A DNA stretch of 13,105 nucleotides from NCBI GenBank assembly GCA_028698395.1, contig JAQVDG010000027.1, forward strand, positions 1-13,105, given 5' to 3'. The notes beneath the pieces were generated by a model, which saw only the letters and a list, made by a program, of their open reading frames with translations, did not search any database and was not told where the DNA came from. This document shows positions 6,995-13,105 of this stretch, in pieces (the first letter of the stretch is position 1; each line of letters starts with the position of its first letter). The stretch comes from Weeksellaceae bacterium. GTDB taxonomy: Bacteria > Bacteroidota > Bacteroidia > Flavobacteriales > Weeksellaceae. The position numbers were made by a program, and so were the translations under genes.

Positions 6995-9187
6995 TTAATT
7001 TGCTACATCATTGATAAACTTAATTCGCATCAGGCGTAATTCTTCTTCTTCATAATCATCGCCAAATTCTTCCAATAAAGTAGTCATGGAATCATTTTCT
7101 GCTTCCATTAAGAAATCATGAATTTCTTCTTGTTGTTCTTCATCTAACACCTCATCAATATAATAGGAAATATTCAATTTAGTTCCCTGATAAACAATGC
7201 TTTCCATTTCGGAAAGAAGTTCTTCCATGCTTAATCCCTTCCCTTCTGCCATATCGTCCAGATTTAATTTCCTATCTACACTTTGAATGATGTAAACTTT
7301 ATGATTTGATTTATCGGCAACCCCTTTGATAATCATTTCTTCCGGACGGATAATATCATTTTCTTCTACATAGCGTGCAATGAAATCCACAAATGGCTTT
7401 CCGAATTTATTGGCTTTTCCTTCTCCTACACCAAAAACATAAGTCAATTCTTTTAAGGTAATAGGATATTGCAAAGTCATATCGTCCAAACTTGGGTCTT
7501 GGAAAACAGCAAAAGGCGGTATATTATGTTGTTTTGCAATCTTTTTCCGTAAATCTTTTAAATGTTTCAATAAAACATCATCAAATGCTGTAGGAGCTGA
7601 CTGTATTGGTTCTGAAGCCGATTCAGTCAGAAGCCGTTTGAAATCAACATCTTCAACAATTAAAAATTCTTCTGGATTTTCAATAAATTCAATGCCTTTT
7701 GGTGATAATTTTAATACACCATAGGTTTCAATTTCCTTTTTCAAATAATCTCGGACAATTAATTGTCGGATTACGCTCTTCCAATAAAAATCTTCTTTAT
7801 GGTTTCCTTCTCCAAAAAAACCTTCAGAATTTAAATTATAAGATTTTGTAATTGAACTTTCCTTGCCAACGATGACATTGACCAAATCGTTCATTTTCAA
7901 AAATTCTTTTGTTTTTTTTACGATTTTCAACACCAAATGAGCATCTTCCCGAGCATCGACCATCTTCTTGGGATTTTGCATATTGTCATCCATATTTGCT
8001 CCCGGGCCGTTTATTTCGTCAAATTCTTCTCCAAAATAATGCAAAAGAAATTTTCTGCGTGACATGGATGTTTCGGAATAGGCAACGATTTCACCTAAAA
8101 GCTGTAGCCCAACTTCCCTTTCGGCTACCGGTTTTCCGGCTAAAAACTTTTCTAATTTTTCAATGTCTTTGTAATCATAAAATGCTAAGCAATGTCCTTC
8201 TCCACCATCACGACCGGCTCGACCGGTTTCCTGATAATAACTTTCCAGACTTTTGGGCATATCATAATGAATAACAAAACGAACGTCCGGCTTATCAATC
8301 CCCATTCCAAAAGCAATTGTAGCAACTACAATATCCGCTTCCTCCATTAAAAACATATCTTGGTGTTTGCCTCGTGTTTTAGTATCCAATCCGGCGTGAT
8401 AAGGAATTGCTTTTATACCGTTTACCTGAAGTAATTGTGAAAATTCTTCTACTTTCTTACGACTCAAACAATAAATTACACCGGATTTTCCTTTGTGTTG
8501 AGCAATAAATCGTATGATTTCTTTGTCCTGATTAATTTTAGGACGAACTTCATAAAATAGATTAGGACGATTGAAAGAGGCTTTATACACTTTTGAGTTT
8601 TGCATACCCAAAGTTTTCTGAATATCTTCCTGAACTTTTGGTGTTGCTGTTGCGGTAAGAGCAATTACCGGAGCTGTCCCGATTTTATTAATAATATTTT
8701 TAAGATTTCGATATTCCGGACGAAAATCGTGTCCCCATTCGGAGATACAATGTGCCTCATCAATAGCGAAAAAAGATATTTTTACAGTTTTAAAGAAGTC
8801 AATATATTCATCTTTTGTCAAAGATTCCGGAGCGACATAAAGCATTTTGGTTACGCCTCGCCTAATATCGTCCATGACTTTACGGGTTTGTGTTTTATTT
8901 AATGATGAATTTAAAACGTGGGCTACATCTTCGTCGGTTGAAACACCGCGAAGCGCATCTACTTGATTCTTCATTAAAGCAATCAATGGCGATACAATGA
9001 TTGCGACTCCTTCTGAAATCAGGGCAGGTAATTGGTAACACAAAGATTTACCTCCACCGGTCGGCATCAGTACGAAAACGTCTTCTCCATTTAGAAGACT
9101 TTGAATAATGGCTTCCTGCTCTCCTTTAAATTGGGTAAACCCAAAATACTTTTTCAGGCTGGAAGTTAGTTTATCAGAATTACTCAT
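6995..9187 (-). CDS. recQ: RecQ-family ATP-dependent DNA helicase lacking the zinc-ligand cysteines
   Basis: This 3'-5' helicase acts in recombination and fork repair. Among the 730 residues are motif I MPTGGGKS (41-48), DEAHCISEWGHDFRPEY (143-159), the TAT of motif III (178-180), IAFGMGIDKP (291-300) and motif VI QETGRAGRDG (319-328). Then come the RQC region (about 340-515), an HRDC domain (about 535-610) and a C-terminal extension (about 615-730) rich in Glu/Asp at the end. The zinc-binding subdomain is altered: the aligned Cys of the SRRK helix is S376, and the stretch matching E. coli CGNCDIC is GANMDDN (396-402), so all four cysteines are absent. SRRKFLLHYFGEEF (376-389) is otherwise well conserved, so the fold is probably kept without zinc. 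The ATG at 9187 is well placed. It is divergent from kdsD. Confidence 0.95.
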   Translation of the reverse strand: MSNSDKLTSSLKKYFGFTQFKGEQEAIIQSLLNGEDVFVLMPTGGGKSLCYQLPALISEGVAIIVSPLIALMKNQVDALRGVSTDEDVAHVLNSSLNKTQTRKVMDDIRRGVTKMLYVAPESLTKDEYIDFFKTVKISFFAIDEAHCISEWGHDFRPEYRNLKNIINKIGTAPVIALTATATPKVQEDIQKTLGMQNSKVYKASFNRPNLFYEVRPKINQDKEIIRFIAQHKGKSGVIYCLSRKKVEEFSQLLQVNGIKAIPYHAGLDTKTRGKHQDMFLMEEADIVVATIAFGMGIDKPDVRFVIHYDMPKSLESYYQETGRAGRDGGEGHCLAFYDYKDIEKLEKFLAGKPVAEREVGLQLLGEIVAYSETSMSRRKFLLHYFGEEFDEINGPGANMDDNMQNPKKMVDAREDAHLVLKIVKKTKEFLKMNDLVNVIVGKESSITKSYNLNSEGFFGEGNHKEDFYWKSVIRQLIVRDYLKKEIETYGVLKLSPKGIEFIENPEEFLIVEDVDFKRLLTESASEPIQSAPTAFDDVLLKHLKDLRKKIAKQHNIPPFAVFQDPSLDDMTLQYPITLKELTYVFGVGEGKANKFGKPFVDFIARYVEENDIIRPEEMIIKGVADKSNHKVYIIQSVDRKLNLDDMAEGKGLSMEELLSEMESIVYQGTKLNISYYIDEVLDEEQQEEIHDFLMEAENDSMTTLLEEFGDDYEEEELRLMRIKFINDVAN

Positions 9188-9225
9188 CTTAACAAAAAGA
9201 CTGTTTTTAAATTTTTTCTACTTTT

Positions 9226-9233
9226 CAAAGTTC
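9226..9233 (-). promoter_or_regulatory. Candidate -7 element for recQ
   Basis: On the minus strand this is GAACTTTG, matching TAnnTTTG at all but the first base. A TTG lies about 15 bases upstream of it, slightly closer than usual. Transcription would start around 9220, about 30 bases before the recQ ATG. Confidence 0.35.
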
Positions 9234-9234
9234 A

Positions 9235-9242
9235 TATATTTG
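9235..9242 (+). promoter_or_regulatory. Candidate -7 element for the kdsD-tatC operon
   Basis: TATATTTG is a perfect match to the Bacteroidota consensus TAnnTTTG. It would give a leader of about 85 bases before kdsD, containing the palindrome at 9283-9298. No clear -33 TTG precedes it. It lies next to, and facing away from, the recQ candidate. Confidence 0.35.
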
Positions 9243-9282
9243 ACAATTCAATTCTCATTCAAGAAAACTGATTTGTTTTTAG

Positions 9283-9298
9283 TTTAGGAAAACCTAAA
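9283..9298. repeat. Palindrome TTTAGG-AAAA-CCTAAA in the recQ/kdsD intergenic region
   Basis: Two perfect six-base arms flank a four-base centre, 37 bases before the kdsD start. It could be a protein-binding operator. The TTAGG...CCTAA half-sites recall, without matching exactly, those of DtxR-family metal-responsive repressors. In the kdsD transcript it could also form a small hairpin. Function is inferred only. Confidence 0.4.
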
Positions 9299-9334
9299 AG
9301 TACAAAAATATATTATATTACACACAAAAAAAAT

Positions 9335-10315
9335 TTGAATTTGAAAAATCAAGACTTAATAAAAATAGCAAAAGGCGTTTTTCAGGACGAAATTACTGAA
9401 CTTTCGCAGATTGCTCAAAGTTTAGATGATAATTTTGCAAAAGCAGTTCAATTACTCTATTCCACAAAAGGAAAAGTAGTCGTAGCAGGAATTGGCAAAA
9501 GTGCACATATTGCAACTAAAATTGTCGCGACTTTTAATTCAACCGGAACAAAAAGCCAGTTTCTACATGCGGCAGAAGCCATTCATGGTGATTTAGGATT
9601 GGTGGCGGAAGAAGATGTGGTAATTTGTATTTCTAAAAGTGGAAATAGTCAAGAAATAAAAGATTTAGCTCCAATTTTAAAGAAAACAGCATCGGCTTTA
9701 ATTGGGATTACAGGAAATAGTCAGTCGGATTTGGCAAAATATTCTGATGTTGTTTTGGATATTACCATTTCAAAAGAAGCTTGTCCTAATAATTTAGCTC
9801 CAACTTCCAGCACAACCGCTCAATTAGTGATGGGCGATGCTTTGGCGATAGCATTGATGCAAATGCGGAATTTTAATGGAGATGATTTTGCGAAATTTCA
9901 TCCGGGAGGGGCTTTGGGAAAACGACTTTTGTGGAGTGTAGAAGATGTTATGGATACTTTCCAACGTCCTTTTGTGAAAGCTAATTCTACTATTTATGAG
10001 GTTATTGATTCTTTAACTTCCGGACGAAACGGGATTACGGTGGTGATGGATGAAAATGATAAAATCTTAGGAGTAATAACCGATGGAGACTTGAGGAGAT
10101 TATTTCAAAAACACAAAGGAAGATTACAGAATTTAACAGCAAATGAGATGTTTACGCCTAATCCGAAAATGATATATAAAAATGAAAAGGCAGTGGATGC
10201 TTTTCATAAATTAAGAGATTATGATATTGGACAATTAGTGGTGTTGGATCGAGATGGAAATTATTTTGGGATTTTAGACTTGCACACGCTTATTAAACAA
10301 GGAATCGAAATTTAA
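9335..10315 (+). CDS. kdsD: Arabinose-5-phosphate isomerase (KpsF/GutQ/KdsD family), TTG start
   Basis: It converts ribulose-5-phosphate to arabinose-5-phosphate, the first step towards Kdo for lipopolysaccharide. The 326 residues comprise a SIS sugar-isomerase domain (about 35-175) and two CBS domains (about 203-260 and 267-326). Family-conserved polar residues are K55 (GIGKSAH), E107 (SGNSQE), E148 (KEACPNNLAPTSST) and H189 (FHPGGALGKRL). The frame has no ATG before the coding region begins; an in-frame TGA lies at 9269-9271. The start must therefore be TTG at 9335 or TTG at 9341 (two codons later), both of which leave the whole SIS domain intact. The stop overlaps the tatC start (TAATG). 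Gene symbol by family; GutQ-like paralogues have the same architecture, but no sugar-alcohol genes lie nearby. Confidence 0.92.
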   Translation: MNLKNQDLIKIAKGVFQDEITELSQIAQSLDDNFAKAVQLLYSTKGKVVVAGIGKSAHIATKIVATFNSTGTKSQFLHAAEAIHGDLGLVAEEDVVICISKSGNSQEIKDLAPILKKTASALIGITGNSQSDLAKYSDVVLDITISKEACPNNLAPTSSTTAQLVMGDALAIALMQMRNFNGDDFAKFHPGGALGKRLLWSVEDVMDTFQRPFVKANSTIYEVIDSLTSGRNGITVVMDENDKILGVITDGDLRRLFQKHKGRLQNLTANEMFTPNPKMIYKNEKAVDAFHKLRDYDIGQLVVLDRDGNYFGILDLHTLIKQGIEI

Positions 10316-11148
10316 TGGAAGAAAACAAAGAAAAAGAAATGTCTTTTTTAGGACATATTTTTGAATTAAGAAGTCATATTATTCGTTCTTTTATTGGGAT
10401 TTTGGCAGGAGCGGTTCTTTGTGCCATATTTTGGGGTTATATAAGCAGTCATTTTATTATGGCTCCTTTACATTCCGAGTTTGCTACTTATAAAGCCTTA
10501 AATTCTTTTGCCGAATTTGTAGGAATGAATCCAATTTATTCCAATGAATTTAATTATGCTAATGAACTGAAAAATTTAGTGCCTTCCGGACAAATAATTT
10601 CCCAGATTTATGCCATTTTAATTTGTGGTTTAATTTTAGCCATTCCTTATGTAGTTTGGGAAATTTGGCGATTTCTAAAGCCGGGATTGAATCTCAATGA
10701 AAAAAAACACGCCAACGGAACCGTCTTTGCAGTCAGTTTTTTCTTTTTATTGGGCGTATTGTTCAGCTATTATTTATTACTTCCGTTTTCTATACAGTTT
10801 TTATTTAGTTATAATCCTTTTGGCGTTTCAAACGAATGGACTTTATCCTCTTATACTTCCTTGTTTGTTCAGACTCTTTTGGGAATGGGAATTGTATTTT
10901 TATTTCCCGTTTTTGCTTACTTCTTAGCTAAAACCGGAATCTTAACTCCTCATTTTTTAAAAACGTATCGAAAACACGCTATTGTAGTAATTTTAGTAAT
11001 CGCAGCCATCATTACACCTGCCGACATTATGAGTATGTTGATTGCAGCTCTACCTTTATTATTACTCTATGAAGTAAGTATTTGGATTGTTACCTATGTT
11101 TTCAATCAGCAAATTAAAAAAGAGAAAAAAGAATTGAAGAAAAAGTGA
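10315..11148 (+). CDS. tatC: Sec-independent protein translocase subunit TatC
   Basis: TatC is the membrane receptor that recognises twin-arginine signal peptides of folded export substrates. The 277 residues show six hydrophobic segments (about 24-42, 96-115, 136-157, 184-205, 221-237 and 240-262). Family motifs are MSFLGHIFELRSHI (9-22), WEIWRFLKPGLNLNEKK (115-131) and RKHAIVVILVIAAIITPAD (219-237). The first periplasmic loop (about 43-95) is longer than in E. coli, as in Bacteroidota TatC proteins I recall. The usual TPPD motif reads TPAD here (234-237). The C-terminus is very basic (KKEKKELKKK) and cytoplasmic. It is translationally coupled to kdsD. No tatA is in the window, so the pore-forming partner must be encoded elsewhere. 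Confidence 0.96.
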   Translation: MEENKEKEMSFLGHIFELRSHIIRSFIGILAGAVLCAIFWGYISSHFIMAPLHSEFATYKALNSFAEFVGMNPIYSNEFNYANELKNLVPSGQIISQIYAILICGLILAIPYVVWEIWRFLKPGLNLNEKKHANGTVFAVSFFFLLGVLFSYYLLLPFSIQFLFSYNPFGVSNEWTLSSYTSLFVQTLLGMGIVFLFPVFAYFLAKTGILTPHFLKTYRKHAIVVILVIAAIITPADIMSMLIAALPLLLLYEVSIWIVTYVFNQQIKKEKKELKKK

Positions 11149-11163
11149 TAAATATCGTATGGA

Positions 11164-11181
11164 TACTATGCGTGCATAATA
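11164..11181. promoter_or_regulatory. Imperfect palindrome TACTATGCGTGCATAATA, candidate operator of etfBA
   Basis: Eight-base arms (11164-11171 and 11174-11181) around GT are complementary at seven of eight positions, with a perfect TATGC-GT-GCATA core. The site ends ten bases before the -7 candidate at 11192 and so covers the -33 region, where a bound repressor would block transcription. A smaller palindrome, GTATGGATAC, overlaps its left edge (11157-11166). The TATGC..GCATA form suits a dimeric TetR- or MarR-type regulator; the protein identity is inference. Confidence 0.45.
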
Positions 11182-11191
11182 AATTATTTAC

Positions 11192-11199
11192 TAACTTTG
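11192..11199 (+). promoter_or_regulatory. Candidate -7 promoter element of etfBA
   Basis: TAACTTTG is a perfect match to TAnnTTTG. It predicts transcription starting around 11205 and a leader of roughly 43 bases to the etfB ATG. A clear -33 TTG is not visible; the expected position is occupied by the palindrome at 11164-11181. Confidence 0.5.
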
Positions 11200-11247
11200 A
11201 CCGCTATATTATAATAAGTTATACAATTCAAAAAAATAAATTTAACA

Positions 11248-11994
11248 ATGAAAATATTAGTTTGTATTAGTAGTGTTCCCGACACTACAGCCAAAATAAA
11301 TTTTACCGGAGATGGTAAATCATTTGATAAAAACGGTGTACAGTTCGTCATCAATCCACATGATGAATTTTGTTTAACTCGTGCTGTTCAATTGCAGGAA
11401 ACTCAAGGAGCAAGCGTAACTGTAATTACAGTGGGCGATGCTTCGGTTGAGCCCGTTATGAGAAAAGCTTTAGCAATTGGAGCCAACGATGCCATTCGGG
11501 TAAACGGCGAAGCAAGAGACGGTTTATCTGTTGCTACTCAAATTGCAAAAGTGGCAAAAGATGGAAATTATGATATTATTTTAACCGGACGTGAATCTAT
11601 TGATTACAATGGAGGTGAAGTGCCGGGGTTAATCGCTGGTTTATTGGATTATGCATTTATAAACGGATGTACCAACTTAAAAGTAGAAGGAAATGCAGTA
11701 GAAGCGGTTCGTGATATTGACGGTGGACACGAAACTTTGGCTGCTGATTTTCCGGTAGTTATTGCCGGACAAAATGGATTAGTTCCTGAAAATGAATTAA
11801 AAATCCCAAATATGAGAGGAATCATGTCGGCTCGTACCAAACCATTGCAAGTGGTCGAAGCAGATGCAACAGCCTCCAAAATGACGGTTGTAGGTTATCA
11901 AAAACCGGAAGAAAGAGGAAATGTGAAATTAATTGACAAAGATAATGTCGGAGAATTGGTGAGATTACTACATGAAGAAGCAAAAGTAATTTAA
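11248..11994 (+). CDS. etfB: Electron transfer flavoprotein, beta subunit
   Basis: This is the small subunit of the soluble ETF heterodimer, which accepts electrons from acyl-CoA and other dehydrogenases and passes them to the membrane ETF:quinone oxidoreductase. The 248-residue length is normal. Typical segments are MKILVCISSVPDTTAKI (1-17), the INPHDEFCLTRAVQL segment (35-49), ILTGRESIDYNGGEVPGLIAGLL (111-133) and the beta-subunit signature region around NMRGIMSARTKPLQVVE (188-204). No extra domain suggesting an electron-bifurcating ETF is visible. It is the first gene of the etfBA operon, 36 bases before etfA and preceded by a candidate promoter and operator. Confidence 0.97.
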   Translation: MKILVCISSVPDTTAKINFTGDGKSFDKNGVQFVINPHDEFCLTRAVQLQETQGASVTVITVGDASVEPVMRKALAIGANDAIRVNGEARDGLSVATQIAKVAKDGNYDIILTGRESIDYNGGEVPGLIAGLLDYAFINGCTNLKVEGNAVEAVRDIDGGHETLAADFPVVIAGQNGLVPENELKIPNMRGIMSARTKPLQVVEADATASKMTVVGYQKPEERGNVKLIDKDNVGELVRLLHEEAKVI

Positions 11995-12030
11995 GAAACC
12001 ACTCAAGTTTAACCCAAAAAAGAAAGTAAA

Positions 12031-12996
12031 ATGGCAATTTTAGTATATGCAGAATCCCATGAAGGGAAATTTAAAAAAGCAGCTTTTGAAGCGGTTTCTT
12101 ATGCCAAATCAATTGCAGAACAAAACGGAGATACCGTAACCGCTGTTACCATTAATGCAGACGAATCATCCGATTTATTATATAAATACGGAGCCAATAA
12201 AGTTTTGAAAATCACAAATGATGTTTTAAAAACATTCTCTCCGACTACTTACGCCAAAGCTTTGGCAGAATTAAAAGACGGGAATATCATTGTGCTTCCC
12301 GCTACTTTGGACGCTTCCACTTTTGCACCGATTTTAGCATTGAAAACCGATGCAACTTTGGTAACAAATTTAACCGCAGCTCCATCTAATGTTTCTCCTT
12401 TTACCGCTGAGCGAAAAGCTTTTTCAGGAAAAGGAATTGAAACCATTCAAGTAAATGAGGGTGCGATGATTTTAACCGTACTTCAAAATGCATTCGGAAC
12501 AAAAGAAAATCCGGTTGCCGGAACTGAAGAAACAGCAACGGTAAACCTAAGTGAATCCGATTCTAAATTAAAAGTTCTGAAAACTGAGCAATCTTCTTCT
12601 TCCAAAATCGACTTAAAAGAAGCTGAAATTGTGGTTTCCGGCGGTCGCGGATTAAAAGGACCTGAAAATTGGGGAATGATTGAAGAATTAGCTTCTCTTT
12701 TAGGTGCTGCAACTGCTTGTTCCAAACCGGTTTCTGATGTAAATTGGCGTTCACACGAAGAACATGTAGGGCAAACCGGAAAAGCTATTTCACCCAATTT
12801 ATACATTGCAATCGGAATTTCCGGAGCGATTCAACATTTAGCAGGTGTAAACAGTTCAAAAACAATTGTTGTAATCAATAATGATGCAGAAGCACCTTTC
12901 TTTAAATCAGCAGATTACGGAATTGTAGGGGATGCTTTTGAAATAGTTCCAAAATTAATTGAGGAAGTCAAAAAATTCAAAGGAAGTTTATTCTAA
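12031..12996 (+). CDS. etfA: Electron transfer flavoprotein, alpha subunit
   Basis: This is the FAD-carrying partner of EtfB. Of the 321 residues, the N-terminal half (1-185) is the ETF alpha/beta fold. The C-terminal FAD-binding domain carries VVSGGRGLKGPENW (201-214), the glycine-rich GQTGKAISPNLYIAIGISGAIQH (247-269), VINNDAEAPFFKSADYGIVGD (281-301) and a closing amphipathic helix. Family motifs for the FAD phosphates and flavin are intact, which points to an active ETF. It has the ordinary two-subunit arrangement with no ferredoxin or nitrogen-fixation neighbours, so a role in fatty-acid or amino-acid oxidation is more likely than a FixAB-type role. A hairpin terminator follows 30 bases after the stop codon. 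Confidence 0.97.
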   Translation: MAILVYAESHEGKFKKAAFEAVSYAKSIAEQNGDTVTAVTINADESSDLLYKYGANKVLKITNDVLKTFSPTTYAKALAELKDGNIIVLPATLDASTFAPILALKTDATLVTNLTAAPSNVSPFTAERKAFSGKGIETIQVNEGAMILTVLQNAFGTKENPVAGTEETATVNLSESDSKLKVLKTEQSSSSKIDLKEAEIVVSGGRGLKGPENWGMIEELASLLGAATACSKPVSDVNWRSHEEHVGQTGKAISPNLYIAIGISGAIQHLAGVNSSKTIVVINNDAEAPFFKSADYGIVGDAFEIVPKLIEEVKKFKGSLF

Positions 12997-13026
12997 AAAT
13001 GATTTAAATTTTCATAATAAAAACTT

Positions 13027-13060
13027 GAAAGAGGCAATCTAATTTTAGACTGCCTCTTTC
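13027..13060. terminator. Hairpin terminator after etfA, probably bidirectional
   Basis: The arms GAAAGAGGCAATCTAA and TTAGACTGCCTCTTTC pair at 15 of 16 positions, with an A-C mismatch on the plus-strand RNA that becomes a G-U pair on the minus-strand RNA. T-rich sequence follows on the plus strand (CTTTCTTTG), and on the minus strand a run of Ts lies three bases past the stem (AAGTTTTTATT). It ends the etfBA transcript and could also end a convergent gene to the right of the window. From 13061 to 13105 I see no gene start I can support. Confidence 0.85.
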
Positions 13061-13105
13061 TTTGCAAGAATAACCTTACTTTTCATAAATATTTTGCTTG
13101 GAATA

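Noticed and set aside
8476..8664. Minus-strand out-of-frame reading frame within recQ, as a possible overlapping gene or frameshift.
   Set aside because: recQ is intact through this region with conserved helicase motifs on both sides, so the other frame is a by-product of its codon use.
13061..13105. Possible start of another gene at the right edge.
   Set aside because: Only 45 bases follow the terminator, with no start codon or promoter match strong enough to support a call on either strand.
1..13105. CRISPR arrays, insertion sequences, phage genes, toxin-antitoxin pairs, tRNA or rRNA genes.
   Set aside because: No regularly spaced repeats, transposase or integrase motifs, or tRNA-like sequences were seen. 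The intergenic gaps (up to about 150 bases) are too small to hide most of these, and every long reading frame has a housekeeping-type assignment.

Overview
The window looks like chromosomal, largely housekeeping DNA from a low-GC member of the Bacteroidota, most likely class Flavobacteriia (order Flavobacteriales). The basis is family-level recognition of the proteins, AT-rich coding sequence, a general lack of Shine-Dalgarno sequences, and several upstream copies of the Bacteroidota -7 promoter element TAnnTTTG. I did not recognise the species and could not run a search.

Layout. Positions 1-745 (minus strand) hold the N-terminal part of a secreted OmpA-family-like protein that runs off the left edge. 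It is divergent from dprA (886-1977, plus), which is needed to load RecA onto incoming single-stranded DNA. From 6865 down to 1982 there is a tightly packed minus-strand cluster, in transcription order: gpmI (glycolytic phosphoglycerate mutase), a BT0820-like small HAD hydrolase, map (methionine aminopeptidase), a DgkA-type lipid kinase, a class I SAM methyltransferase, and an ABC ATPase with no permease beside it. The last five genes overlap or are 4-5 bases apart and are probably co-transcribed. The ABC ATPase gene converges on dprA with only 4 bases between the stop codons.

recQ (6995-9187, minus) lies upstream of gpmI and is divergent from a two-gene operon of kdsD/kpsF-like arabinose-5-phosphate isomerase and tatC (9335-11148, plus, overlapping TAATG). 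The window ends with etfB-etfA (11248-12996, plus), the two subunits of electron transfer flavoprotein, closed by a strong and probably bidirectional hairpin terminator at 13027-13060.

Functional themes are central metabolism (GpmI, ETF), protein maturation and export (Map, TatC), envelope and lipid chemistry (KdsD for Kdo, DgkA, the outer-membrane-type protein) and DNA handling (DprA, RecQ). I see no mobile element, CRISPR array, phage gene, tRNA or rRNA. No clear new multi-gene system is visible. The points most worth a second look are a RecQ that has lost all four zinc-ligand cysteines, a palindrome overlapping the etfBA promoter, two genes whose only good start is TTG, and the dgkA-methyltransferase-orphan ABC ATPase cluster.
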